A DNA stretch of 64,000 bases, from contig JAKGHH010000001.1 in the NCBI GenBank assembly GCA_022828595.1, positions 69,560,401-69,624,400 on the forward strand, given 5' to 3'. Shown here piece by piece: positions 35,671 to 44,943 of the stretch. Each line of letters begins with the position of its first letter. The stretch's first letter is position 1. A program made the translations under genes and the position numbers. Source of the stretch: Nelumbo lutea. Its lineage: Eukaryota; Streptophyta; Magnoliopsida; Proteales; Nelumbonaceae. The notes below the pieces were generated by a model that was not told the origin of the DNA, ran no database searches, and was given only the letters and a program-made list of their open reading frames with translations.

Positions 35671-35773
35671 TGCTATTGTCGCCCATTTAAACAGTCCCAC
35701 CATCGCATGATTGGTATGTATAGAACCAATCTCTGTACGGTGTCATATGGAAAGAAGCACCAAAATCTAATAT

Positions 35774-36577
35774 CTAGTTATGCTTTAAATTTTCACAAGA
35801 ATCAACAGACAGTACCTCACCATCTTCTGATGAATCACTTCCTTCTACGATATTTCCTTGGGGATTATTTAAAGCCGGATCTTTGTCAGAGTTGGGCCGA
35901 TTTTGCTCTATTTTGGGTTGTCGACAATCTTTGCGAAGGTGCCCCTTCTTACTGTAATTCCAACACTTGAGTCCTTTCTTGTTGCCTCTTGACTTGGATC
36001 TCGTTTGATTTCTGGTAGAGTCATTTCTCTCATTCGATCTACCTCGTACCATCATTGCATCACCTGAAGAATTCTCACCAACTTTTCTACGAGATTCTTC
36101 TGTAAGCAATATAGAAATAGTAGATTCTAATGACGGATCTTTAGTATTGCTCAAATTCATTATCAAACTATCCCAAGAGTTTGGCATAGAGCAAAGCAAA
36201 AGAGCAACCTTTTCTTCGTCATCAATACGTACCTCTACAGCTGCTAATTTGCTTACTAGAGTGTTAAACTCATTCAAGTGTACCTACAGAGACACTCCGT
36301 CTTTCATCATCAGATTGTAGAGTTGTTGTCGGAGATAGATTTTGTTCGACATCGATTTCCCCTCGTAGAGATTCCACAACTTGTCCCATAAACCTTTGGC
36401 AGTGGTTTTCTCGGACATGTTGAATAGAACCAAATCTTCTGAAGCAAGAAGAATATCAGCCATGCCTATCTGCTTTTTCTTATCAAAATCTTCGTCTTTC
36501 ATATCAGCAGGTTTTTTCTCTTTTCCTTCTAAGGCAATTGCACAATCTTCTTTCACCAACACAGTATGCATCTTCAA
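35774..36577 (-). pseudogene. Copia 3 gag
   Basis: Reads DEDFDKKKQIGMADILLA, GLWDKLWNLYEGKSMSNKIY, a stop after MKDGVSL, then VHLNEFNTLVSKLAAVE, VALLLCSMPNSWDSLI and a zinc knuckle CWNYSKKGHLRKDC in which the second Cys is Tyr. Homology then ends and jumps to reverse transcriptase, marking the internal deletion near 35700-35770. The 5' part of gag is triplicated (36440-36945). Confidence 0.85.
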
Positions 36578-36945
36578 CTTCCAAATTGCATAGTTGGAAT
36601 TGCACCATCTTCTAAAGCAAGAAGAATATCAGCCATGCCTATCTGCTTTTTCTTATCAAAATCTTCGTCTTTCATATCAATAGGTTTTTTCTCTTTTCCT
36701 TCTAAGGCAATTGCACAATCTTCTTTCACCAACATAGTATGCATCTTCAACTTCCAAATTGCATAGTTGGAATTGCACCATCTTCTAAAGCAAGAAGAAT
36801 ATCAGCCATGGCTATCTGCTTTTTCTTCTCAAAATCTTCGTCTTTCATACCAGTAGGCTTCTTCTCTTTTCCTTCTAAGGCAATTGCACAATCTTCTTTC
36901 ACCAACATAATATGTATCTTCAGCTTCCAAATTGCATAGTTGGAT
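36440..36945 (-). repeat. Threefold 173-bp tandem repeat in Copia 3 gag
   Basis: The block CAAGAAGAATATCAGCCATG ... CTTCCAAATTGCATAGTTGG occurs three times with a period of exactly 173 bp (equivalent points at 36566, 36739, 36912). The copies differ by only a few bases. Because 173 is not a multiple of three the gag frame changes at each copy. Confidence 0.95.
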
Positions 36946-37073
36946 CAGTTGAATTTCGGTATATCGAAATAGGTAGAGTTCGAACTTTCCATATTCAACA
37001 CGTGCAATACCGGAATAGAAAATACAAATTTCGGCAGAATCTCAGAACAGAACAGTGTGGCTCTAATACCAAT

Positions 37074-37566
37074 TATTGGAATTGTACAACGAAAATAATG
37101 TAATCTGTACGTGCACAAAAACAGACAAAAGCATATAGCAATAAAGAAAGAAAGAAGAGAGAACACCAGATTTGTGTGGTTCGACCAAATTGGCTACGTC
37201 CATGGGCAGAAACTTGGAGCTTCCTTCTTACTATAAATAGGAGAAAATACAAAATGACCTCATCGGAATCACACCCGTACCTGACACTCAATATACCCAA
37301 CTCAATACTCCTCTCAACACACTGTATACACTATACACTGAAATGAAATGGAGAATGGAATAAGAAATAACATAGGAGGGACCCCTATTTATACTTGAGT
37401 TGAGGGGTGTAATGGGCATTTATGAAAATTTTCTTCATGACTAAGTGAACCATAACCAGTGGTTTGCAAATGGTGTGCCACCGAATAAATGGTGGGCTCA
37501 ACTCGATGGGCCACCAATTGCAAATTCGGTGAGCCACCGACTGGCCCACGTTTTTGCTTTTCAACA
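37074..37566 (-). repeat. 5' LTR of Copia 3
   Basis: Starts TATTGGAATTG (first TG mutated to TA) and ends GCTTTTCAACA; close match to 33942-34438. Confidence 0.9.
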
Positions 37567-37870
37567 AAAATTATAACGACAAAAGAAGAAACATCGGATC
37601 CTGATATAGCTCCCACAAAATATGACGGTTGTGAATGTGGAAGATGCGGTGTAAAACTTGGCAATTTCATTGTGTTTATGTCAAGCAAAGAGTCAAATCC
37701 TTTATTACTAAAGCTTCATGCTAAGATCCTCTACGCTTCTCCTAAAGTGTCCTTTGATGCAGAGAACCCAACAAACATCTCGTTGGATATGTACTCACCT
37801 ATTTCATTGGCATAATAATTGAATAGAGTTTTAGATGGTTGAGACTCGAGAAACACTTGCAGGAGCAAAA
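37567..37870 (-). pseudogene. L-type lectin receptor kinase fragment: end of lectin domain
   Basis: Minus-strand reading gives VFLESQPSKT, ISNEMFVGFSASKDTLGEA, stop, RILA, stop, SFSNKG, the classic end of a legume-lectin domain (MFVGFSAST ... ILAWSF), followed by a juxtamembrane segment and SSFVVIIF, the start of the membrane helix. The helix would continue at 33941, directly across the inserted Copia element. The two parts are thus halves of one captured fragment. Confidence 0.8.
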
Positions 37871-38149
37871 TGTTACAAAATGTTAGCATCCAACCTCTAC
37901 AGCTCCGCCAATTCCAGTGATTCCGGAGAAGAGAATGAGAGGGAAAAGGAAGAGGGGGAAGGTCGTAACTACGATTCCCCTATAGTATTTGACCTCTGCA
38001 GTTCTAGCAGTCCTTGAGAAGAGAATGAGAGCAAATGAGAGAGATCAAAGATCTACAGTGAAAAAGGGGGAGGACAGAGCTGGAGGATAAAATGAAAGAG
38101 GGCGAGGTCGGTGGTGAAGCGTAAAATTGGGTTTTAAAAAACTTACATG

Positions 38150-38312
38150 TCATGTGCCTATGAGTCTTGGTGGAATATTAACAGACTCTAACGATAGGGG
38201 TAGAGTTAGTCAATTGTCAGAAACAGTAAAGGTAGTGTTAGTCAATTTTCAAACAGTAAGGGTACACTTAGTCAATTAGCTAAACCATAAGGGTAGTTTA
38301 AGAAATTTACCC
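38150..38312. repeat. MULE right terminal inverted repeat
   Basis: The complement of the left end; it also matches the solo copy at 32357-32560 over its full length. Confidence 0.8.
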
Positions 38313-38321
38313 TAAGGTGTT
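38313..38321. repeat. MULE target site duplication, right
   Basis: TAAGGTGTT, identical to 32796-32804. Confidence 0.85.
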
Positions 38322-38455
38322 TTGTAAAGTTGGAAAAGAGATGACAAGATGAGAGAGAAAGGGGAGCATGGCAATGGTGGACTGGTCGGTGGTAAGTCAA
38401 CGACAATGGTGGAGTGACAACAAGGGTTAGGGTTTTGTTGTTTTAGTCTTTTAGA

Positions 38456-38458
<3 letters not shown>

Positions 38459-38498
<40 letters not shown>
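38459..38498. repeat. (GA)n microsatellite
   Basis: About 19 GA dinucleotides. Confidence 0.95.
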
Positions 38499-38501
<3 letters not shown>

Positions 38502-39229
38502 AAACCTTGGATGGCGAACGACGAAGGCAATGTATAACCAACGGCGCTGGCAACAACAAACAACGATGTGTAAGAGGGAGGGTTGTGACTGATGTCTTTG
38601 GTTTGGTGGTTCTTTTAGTTTTAGGAAGAATATTGAACAAAAGGGGAGAAGGGAATCAAATAGAAGAGAGAGAATGTTAAAATAAATTTATATATATTTA
38701 TATATTTGATATATATAATTATATATATTATATTACAGCTTATGATTTACAGTTTGATTTGGTTTGAAAATTTTAATAAGCCAAACCAAAATCGTAAATC
38801 GTATATTTAAAATTTCTGAAACTGAACCAAACCTTTTTGAATATAAATAGAACCAAAATTTCAGTTTGGTCCGGTGCAGTTTTATAGTTTAAACCATATA
38901 ATGAACACCCTTAGTGGGCTAGGCATGATGAGGTGTTGAGATGAGAGAAGGAGAAGACACTAATGACATGGCTTCATAAGAGAGCAAGAAGGGTTATATG
39001 AAAGGGAACAGAATCTGCTCCTCGCACATGGGACACCTCACATGCACATCCACCGTGCATTGGGAGCACTTCCCATGAATAATAACTTATATATATATAT
39101 ATATATATAACACGATCCATGTTGACTTTAATAGAATGAGAAAAATACCAAAGTACCCCTTCTAGGGTTTTGGATGTTTGAATCTAGAAGCTTGGTGACC
39201 CGGCCAAATGAAACACCAAACTGTTTGAT
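38499..39229. other. Intergenic with MITE-like fragment
   Basis: Sequence at about 38740-38915 has paired GGTTTGGTTTG / AACCAAACC words and ends ATGAACACCCTTAG, as the right end of a hAT-like MITE would. An (AT)n run lies at 39090-39108. No gene was seen. Confidence 0.4.
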
Positions 39230-39423
39230 TTAGTCAATAGGTCATGAATTAGATATTAATGTTTGTTTTATTTTAACATAGTTTATCCATTTTCATATTA
39301 ATAATAACTTTTATCTATCATATTTATTTTTTAATTTAATAAATATTAGAGATATGTCCAATTTTTTCTATAATTTTTTAAAACTTTTTATAATTTTATC
39401 TATTTTTATATTTTTATTATTTG

Positions 39424-39572
39424 AAGGTGGCCCTTGGTATAACAGTTGGGTTGCTCCATTGCAAATCTTAGAAATAGCCTCTCTATGTGTACAAGGATAA
39501 GATTGCCTATATATGTACCTTCCAAAATCCAGCATTAGTGGGAGCCTCATGCATTGGGCCGCCCTTATATCT
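39424..39572 (+). mobile_element. Au-type SINE with B box lost
   Basis: Starts GGTGGCCCTTGGTATAACAG, continues TTGCTCCATTG, AAATAGCCTCT, AAGGATAAGATTGCC, then GGGAGCCTCATGCATTGGGC. This is the word order of the widespread angiosperm Au SINE, but the segment that should hold the GGTTCGAATCC B box is missing. It sits inside a 280-bp repeat unit, and TTTTTATTATTT-like sequence on both sides is a plausible target duplication. Confidence 0.6.
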
Positions 39573-39857
39573 TTTTTATTATTATTTAATTTATAGTAAC
39601 ATAATGAATCAACCAGTTTGATTCAAAAACCAGTGTCACCTGGGGGTGCAATTTGGGCAGGGCCAACCTGAGCTTGGATAGACCCAATTCAAAATTTTAC
39701 ATCAGCTAAGCTTGGATTTTCAAACCTCGCATTGAGCATGGGTCCAAAACTTTGAGCTTTTTTTTTTTATTTTTTTGGGTTGGGCATAGGTCTAACTCTT
39801 AGGTAGTTCAAACCCGGCCCAAGCTTGGCCTGACTATACACATTCATATGTGCATAT

Positions 39858-39881
39858 CTATCTATCTATCTATCTATCTAA

Positions 39882-39917
<36 letters not shown>

Positions 39918-39935
39918 TGTATGTATGTATGTATA
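39858..39935. repeat. (TATC)n and (ATGT)n microsatellites
   Basis: About six TATC units followed after a short AT run by about eleven ATGT units. A second ATGT-type tract with ACGT interruptions is at 42468-42517. Confidence 0.95.
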
Positions 39936-39971
39936 CTAGTAAATTTGCACGTGCTTTGCACGTGGCAATTT

Positions 39972-40558
39972 TAGATGATGAAGATAGTAATATACATCCA
40001 AATTATTTTAAATTTTGTATAAATGATATATTTAAGATATTTTCTACCCAATAAATTATGTTACTAGATCTATATCCAATACTTTGAACAATATAAATCA
40101 CAATTTTCTTTTTCAAAATTGAACCAAAAAATGAAATTGTCATTTTGTCTAGGTGGTGGGTAAGATAAACCATTTGGGTCAAATGGATCAATCTATGATG
40201 TCATAATTAAGTAATAAAAATTATAGAAAGATAAGAATACAAAAATACAAAATATTTGTAGAAAACATTTGGAATAATATAGAATTATTTTATACATAGA
40301 AATATATACAAATTTTAAAATAATTTGGATGTATATTACTATCTTCATCATCTATAATTTTTATTATTTAATTATGACATCATAGATTGACCCATTTGAC
40401 CCAGATGGTTTATCTTACCCACCACCTAGACAAAATGACAATTTCATTTTTTTGGTTCAATTTCGAAAAATAAAATTGTGATTTATATTGTTAAAAGTAT
40501 TGGATATAGATCTAGTAACATAATTTATTGGTGAGAAAATATCTTAAATATATTATTT
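39972..40558. repeat. Overlapping inverted repeats A-B-A'-B'
   Basis: A (39972-40020) is the complement of A' (40306-40354) with one mismatch. B (40022-40226) is the complement of B' (40352-40558) at roughly 93 percent. Arms follow in the same order rather than mirror order, so the two foldbacks exclude each other geometrically. The arms contain 280-bp family sequence. Confidence 0.85.
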
Positions 40559-41170
40559 AATGAGAGGGAATGGATGTTAGTACCTTAAATATATGACTTA
40601 ATGAGAGGGATTTGAATGAAGTGAAAATTAATAGTTCGAATTATATTTTTACCCTCACAATTAAAAAGGGATAAATTCAAATTACATTTTTATATTTCCA
40701 TGTGTATAAAAATAACTCTTATTTATGACACTTGTTTTTGTTTAATTTGATGAATATACAATATTAGAGATGCACCCAAATGTTTTATTCTTTTGCAAAA
40801 TTTATGTATTTTTTTCAATTTTTGAATTTTTATCATGTTTTGAATTTTTATTATTTAATTATGACATCAAATATTGACACATTTGACCTAAAAGTTGAAC
40901 TGGACCAAATAGGAAATCAATTTCATTTTTTTTGTTGGTTTTAAAATTTTTATTTCATTTGCATTATCTATAAAAACATTCTTTGTTTATGAAACTTTTT
41001 TTCTTCAATATGATTAATATAAAATATTAGAGAAATGGCCCATTTTTTCTACATCTTTTATTTTACTATGACATCATGGATTCACCCAATTGGCCCAGAT
41101 GGTTGAATTGGCTTACCCACCACTCGGATGGAAGAATGGTTTTGGTTTTTTTTTTTTTAATTTGAAAAAA

Positions 41171-42155
41171 GGTAAATCAGTGAAACCTCCCATGAAGTTT
41201 CTAATCATTGCTGAAATCTCCCCTGAAGTTTGGTGATTGCAATCACCTCCCTTGAATTTTCTAATACTATTGCAAGTAGACCCCCCTCTTAGAATCCTCT
41301 AACAAGAGGTATACAAATTCCCAAAATACCCATGTAGTTATTATTGAGGCTAGTATTTGCATAACAGACGATACAAACTTTAAATAACAAAAAAAGTTTA
41401 AATTTGTAACTTTACCTTTGAGAGATTAGAAGGGTTTGGGGTAGGTGTGGCCACAAGTTGAGCTGCTCACAAGCTGTTTGAGCTTGGCTTGGCTTGGTCT
41501 AAACTGAGCTTCGAGCTGAACTCGAGCCTAATATATAGGCTCGTTTGCTAATCGAGCCAAGCTTAGCTCGTGACGCTCGCGAGCCTAATCGAGTATGTGT
41601 ACATAGGTTGTCACTTGGCTCGGCACCTTGGCTACTAAGGGAGACCTCGGCTTGGCACCTCGGCCACTGAGGGAGACCTCAGCTCAGCACCTTGACAACT
41701 AAGGGAGACCTTAGATTGGCACCTCGACTGCTAGGGAAACCTCAGCTTGACACTTTAGTAGTTGAGGGAGACCTTGGCTGCTAGGAAGACCTTAGCTCGG
41801 TACTTTAGCAATTGAGGGAGACTTGCAACCAAAGGTAGTCGAGCTCGAGCCGATCCGAGCTTGAACTTCTGAGCTTTTGACTCGAGTTGAGCTCAAGCTC
41901 AAGTTTCTAATTCGAATCAAGCTCGAGCCTAATAGTTTATGAGCAAGTCGAGCTCGAATAGCCAGATAAATATTTTAGCCAAAGTAACTACATGGTTATT
42001 TTGGACAGTTTCATGCCTCTTGTTAGAGGATTATAAGAGAAAGGTTATACTTGCAACTATGTTAAAGTTCAAGAGAGGTGATTGCAATTACCAAACTTCA
42101 GGGGAGGTTTTCAACAATGGTTAGAAACTTCAGTGGACGTTTTAGCATTATACCC
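41171..42155. mobile_element. MULE-type non-autonomous element, family 2
   Basis: Left end GGTAAATCAGTGAAACCTCC, right end the near-complement (AGTGGACGTTTTAGCATTATACCC). Inverted repeats extend about 170 bp (shared words CTGAAGTTTGGTGATTGCAATCACCTC, split here as CTGAAGTTTGG and TGATTGCAATCACCTC; CCTCTAACAAGAGG; ACCCATGTAGTTA). Flanks TTTGAAAAA and TTTAAAAAC are a possible degenerate 9-bp duplication. The interior has GAGCTCGAGC-rich sequence and a minisatellite. No transposase. Confidence 0.7.
41610..41825. repeat. Minisatellite, units of about 32 bp
   Basis: Six or so diverged units of the form GGCACCTCGGC-ACT(A/G)AGGGAGACCT inside the MULE. It is far more GC-rich than the surrounding DNA. 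Confidence 0.8.
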
Positions 42156-44088
42156 TTTAAAAACATGGGTTTCATATTGTTAAAAATTATTTTTGTATTT
42201 CATAAAGATCAAATTATTAGAATTATTAAATAAAAATACCTCAAATACAAGATTTAATGTTTGAGAATGTGAGTTAATACCTTAAATATAAGACATAATG
42301 AGAGGGAATTAAATAAGGTGAAAATTATAGATGATATTACATTATTAACTCTTAGAATTTAAAGAGGGACTAAATTCAAAAATAGGGGTAGTTTAGTAAA
42401 GTTCTACACCCTTATTGGTACTTTTAATAGTATAAATAAATATACTATATTTACATTTATATGTATTTATGTATGTATGTATGTACGTATGTACGTATGT
42501 ATGTATGCATGTATGAAATGAAAGTAAATATACACAAAAATTCTGACTTTACGTGGAAATTTTAAGTTATAATAAAAATTTTTATTATTAAATTTTGCAT
42601 TCTATATCTAACATAAATAAAATAAATTTTATTTTAAAAATTATTTTTATTTAATATGATGAATATATAACATTAGAAATGTTCCCAAATGTTTTAGACA
42701 ACATTCTATACTTTTTCATTTTTTGTGTTTTATCTTTTTTAATTATTTATTATTCAATTATGGCACCACGAGTTTATTTGAAAAGTTGGATAATTGACCC
42801 ACCACCTAGGTAGGAAAATAACTTTGCTTTTAGATCAATTTTAAATTATATATGTCATCTACATTATATAAATAATTTTTACTTATTACACTTAATCTTT
42901 GTTTGATACGATTAATATATTAGAGATGTGTACAATTTTTTTTATAATTTTTATATTATTTTGATTATTTATACTTTTTTTTTTACTTTTTAAAGATTTA
43001 TTATTTAACTATGAAATCATCAGTTAATCCATTTGATCCAACCCACGATCCAAAATGGAAAATAGTTTAGTTTTTAGACTTTTCTAGTTTTTTCTTTTAT
43101 TTTTATAATTCTTTTTATTTTCTATTTTTAAAATTTTATTATTTAATTATGACATGATTTCATTTCTATGGTTTTAGATTTGACATTCATTTTCATCATT
43201 ATTAATAAAAACACTTCTTATATTTTATACTCATTTTGTTTAGTATAATGACATATGCAATATTAGAGATATGCACAGTTATTTTTGTTTTTTCTATATT
43301 TTATATTTTATTTATTTTAATTTTTTATTATTACATTATGACACTATTGATTAACTCATTTAACACCAAATGGTTGAATTGCTTACCCACCACAGAGAGG
43401 GAAGAAAATGGTTTTGTTTTCAAATTACTTTTCAAAATATTTATGTTTATACTATTAAAACTAATGTTGTTGATTTAGTTAGTAGAATTTAATGATGAGA
43501 AAAATATATATCAAATATAGGATTTAATGAGAGAATATAACATAGATTTGGGATTTAATGAGAAAGAAGAGAATATGAAAATAGTTTTATTTCTAATTGG
43601 TTTTAAATTTTATATTCTACTTCCATAATTAATAAAAATATTTCTTATTTATCAATACTTATTATTGTTTAATATGTCGAATATATGATATTAAAAACGT
43701 TCCTAAATTTTTCTTTAATTTCTATTTTTTTGAATTTTTTATTATTTAATTGTGGCAACATGAGTTGACCCATTAATTTGACCCAAAATGGTTTAATTTT
43801 TTACCACCACCTAGATGAAAATATTATTTTTTCCATGTAGATATTAAAAATATAAGTTTCTTATTTTATTGGAATTATTAATTTGTTATATAGATTTAAT
43901 TAGTAGAATTTAGTGATTATAATAAATAAAAATGCTTTAAATATATGATTCAAGGAAGGTGAATGGGAGTTAATACCTTAAATGTGGGATTTAATGAGGA
44001 AATTGAATGTATTGAATAATAATATTCAATTTACATTTTTTACCTTGCAATAAAAGAGGCAAGAAAAATTGCAAAAATTTTAGAGGTT

Positions 44089-44103
44089 ATTCGTATATAT
44101 ATA
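44089..44103 (+). promoter_or_regulatory. Possible TATA box of TIC20-V
   Basis: GTATATATATACCCC lies about 200 bp upstream of the start codon at 44302, a plausible distance for a plant TATA box. In such AT-rich DNA this could be chance. Confidence 0.3.
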
Positions 44104-44301
44104 CCCCCTAATGTCACCCGACCTAATTACGTTTCCATTTTGCAGGATCGGTTTTCAAAACACTGGAATAGAAATTCGGGACACACGCGGTTTACTCAGG
44201 GTGGCCACTGTGGCGTGTGAGATCGTTGCCCTTTTATTGTTGGATAACAGTCTTTCACGGAAAATTGGAGGTGCACTTTCTTTTTCCTAAGAAAAACGGC
44301 C

Positions 44302-44943
44302 ATGGCTACCCTTCTATCTTTCTCAGGTAGCCCTGGGGTTGTCTATCACAGAACCCATCCCACATCTCTTTCTTCTCTCAGACACTCGTGTTTTCTCACT
44401 CTAGTCAACCCCAGAAAGAAACTCAGAGGTTCAATCAGACACAATCGACCCATCTCAGCTCAATCCAATGGCGGCAACTCCGCAGATACCCCAGATCGCT
44501 TGATATCTGCTCTCTGCTACTTCTATCCATTCTTTGATGGAATACAGTATGGGAAATACGTCATTACTCAGTTCTCTCCCATCCAGATACTCTTGCAGCC
44601 GTTGGTTCCGGCTATTCGAGTCTTCAAAAGCTTCCCCTTCAATGGTTTTTTGGTGTTTCTGGCGCTCTACTTCGTTGTTGTTAGAAACCCCAACTTTAGT
44701 AGGTATGTTAGATTCAATACCATGCAAGCTATAGTTCTTGACGTGCTATTGATTTTCCCGGATCTTTTGGAGAGGAGCTTTAATCCGAGGGAGGGTTTAG
44801 GTTTGGATTTGGTGATGAGCTTGGACAGTACCGTTTTCTTGTTTCTCTTGGTGTGTTTGATTTACGGCTCAACTTCTTGTTTGCTGGGTCAGGTGCCCAG
44901 ATTACCGATTGTCGCCGAAGCCGCTGAGAGGCGAGTCCTGTGA
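44302..44943 (+). CDS. TIC20-V: TIC20-V-like plastid envelope protein
   Basis: An uninterrupted 213-codon gene. Residues 1 to about 55 are rich in Ser, Thr and Arg with no acidic residue, as expected of a plastid transit peptide. The mature part starts near DTPDRLISALCYFYPFFDG and holds the Tic20 block with about four hydrophobic segments (around 66-82, 113-128, 138-156 and 172-194), including YFVVVRNPNFSRYVRFNTMQ (121-140), DLLERSFNP and a closing RLPIVAEAAERRVL. Tic20 proteins are polytopic inner-envelope proteins of the plastid protein-import apparatus; the V type is a less studied paralogue, so a direct import role is inference. The ATG lies in a good context (GGCCATGG). The order after BAM4 agrees with Arabidopsis. 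Length fits the family (about 209 aa in Arabidopsis). No sign of damage. Confidence 0.92.
   Translation: MATLLSFSGSPGVVYHRTHPTSLSSLRHSCFLTLVNPRKKLRGSIRHNRPISAQSNGGNSADTPDRLISALCYFYPFFDGIQYGKYVITQFSPIQILLQPLVPAIRVFKSFPFNGFLVFLALYFVVVRNPNFSRYVRFNTMQAIVLDVLLIFPDLLERSFNPREGLGLDLVMSLDSTVFLFLLVCLIYGSTSCLLGQVPRLPIVAEAAERRVL

Larger units (their letters stand above)
33942..37566 (-). mobile_element. Copia LTR retrotransposon 3, internally deleted
   Basis: LTRs at 33942-34438 (497 bp) and 37074-37566 (493 bp), TGTTGGAATTG ... GCTTTTCAACA. Primer-site complement GCTCTAATACCA at 37060-37071 has one change from the initiator tRNA-Met type and a 2-bp gap to the LTR. A purine tract (CTTCAAGTGGGAGAA, minus strand) abuts the 3' LTR. 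The interior keeps gag, the second half of reverse transcriptase and RNase H; integrase and the first half of reverse transcriptase are gone. A clean target duplication is not visible (AAAGC versus AAAAT). Confidence 0.9.
32805..38312. mobile_element. Mutator-like element carrying a receptor-kinase fragment (Pack-MULE type)
   Basis: The left end reads GGGTAAATTTCTTAAACTAC from 32805; the right end is its near-complement, ending GAAATTTACCC at 38312. Flanking both is the identical 9-bp TAAGGTGTT (32796-32804 and 38313-38321), the target-duplication size of Mutator-like transposons. No transposase is visible. The cargo on the minus strand is the lectin-to-kinase part of an L-type lectin receptor kinase (37870-37567, then 33941-33428). 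The cargo was later split by a 3.6-kb Copia element (33942-37566). Without that insertion the element would be about 1.9 kb, a normal Pack-MULE size. Confidence 0.8.
39230..44040. repeat. Composite cluster of the 280-bp repeat family
   Basis: Diverged units with the words AGAGATGTGCCCAA, TTTTTATTATTTAATTATGAC, CATTTGACCCA, GGTTGAATTG and CCCACCACCTAG(A/G)C recur through 39230-39620, 40350-41150 and 42160-44040. They are interrupted by a SINE (39424), microsatellites, an inverted-repeat complex (39972-40558) and a MULE (41171-42155). No coding potential was seen. Confidence 0.75.

Noticed and set aside
37489..37815. 108-codon plus-strand frame
   Set aside because: It crosses the LTR border and is the opposite strand of the lectin-domain fragment, which has clear homology on the minus strand.
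32357..38312. A larger MULE using the terminus at 32357 as its left end
   Set aside because: The 9-bp TAAGGTGTT duplication is perfect for 32805 to 38312, while 32357 has only a TAA that could be chance.
39858..39935. Regular short repeats that could suggest a CRISPR array
   Set aside because: Units are 4 bp without spacers in a plant nuclear sequence; they are microsatellites.
44455..44727. 90-codon open frame antisense to TIC20-V
   Set aside because: Shadow of a conserved coding frame; no recognisable motif.
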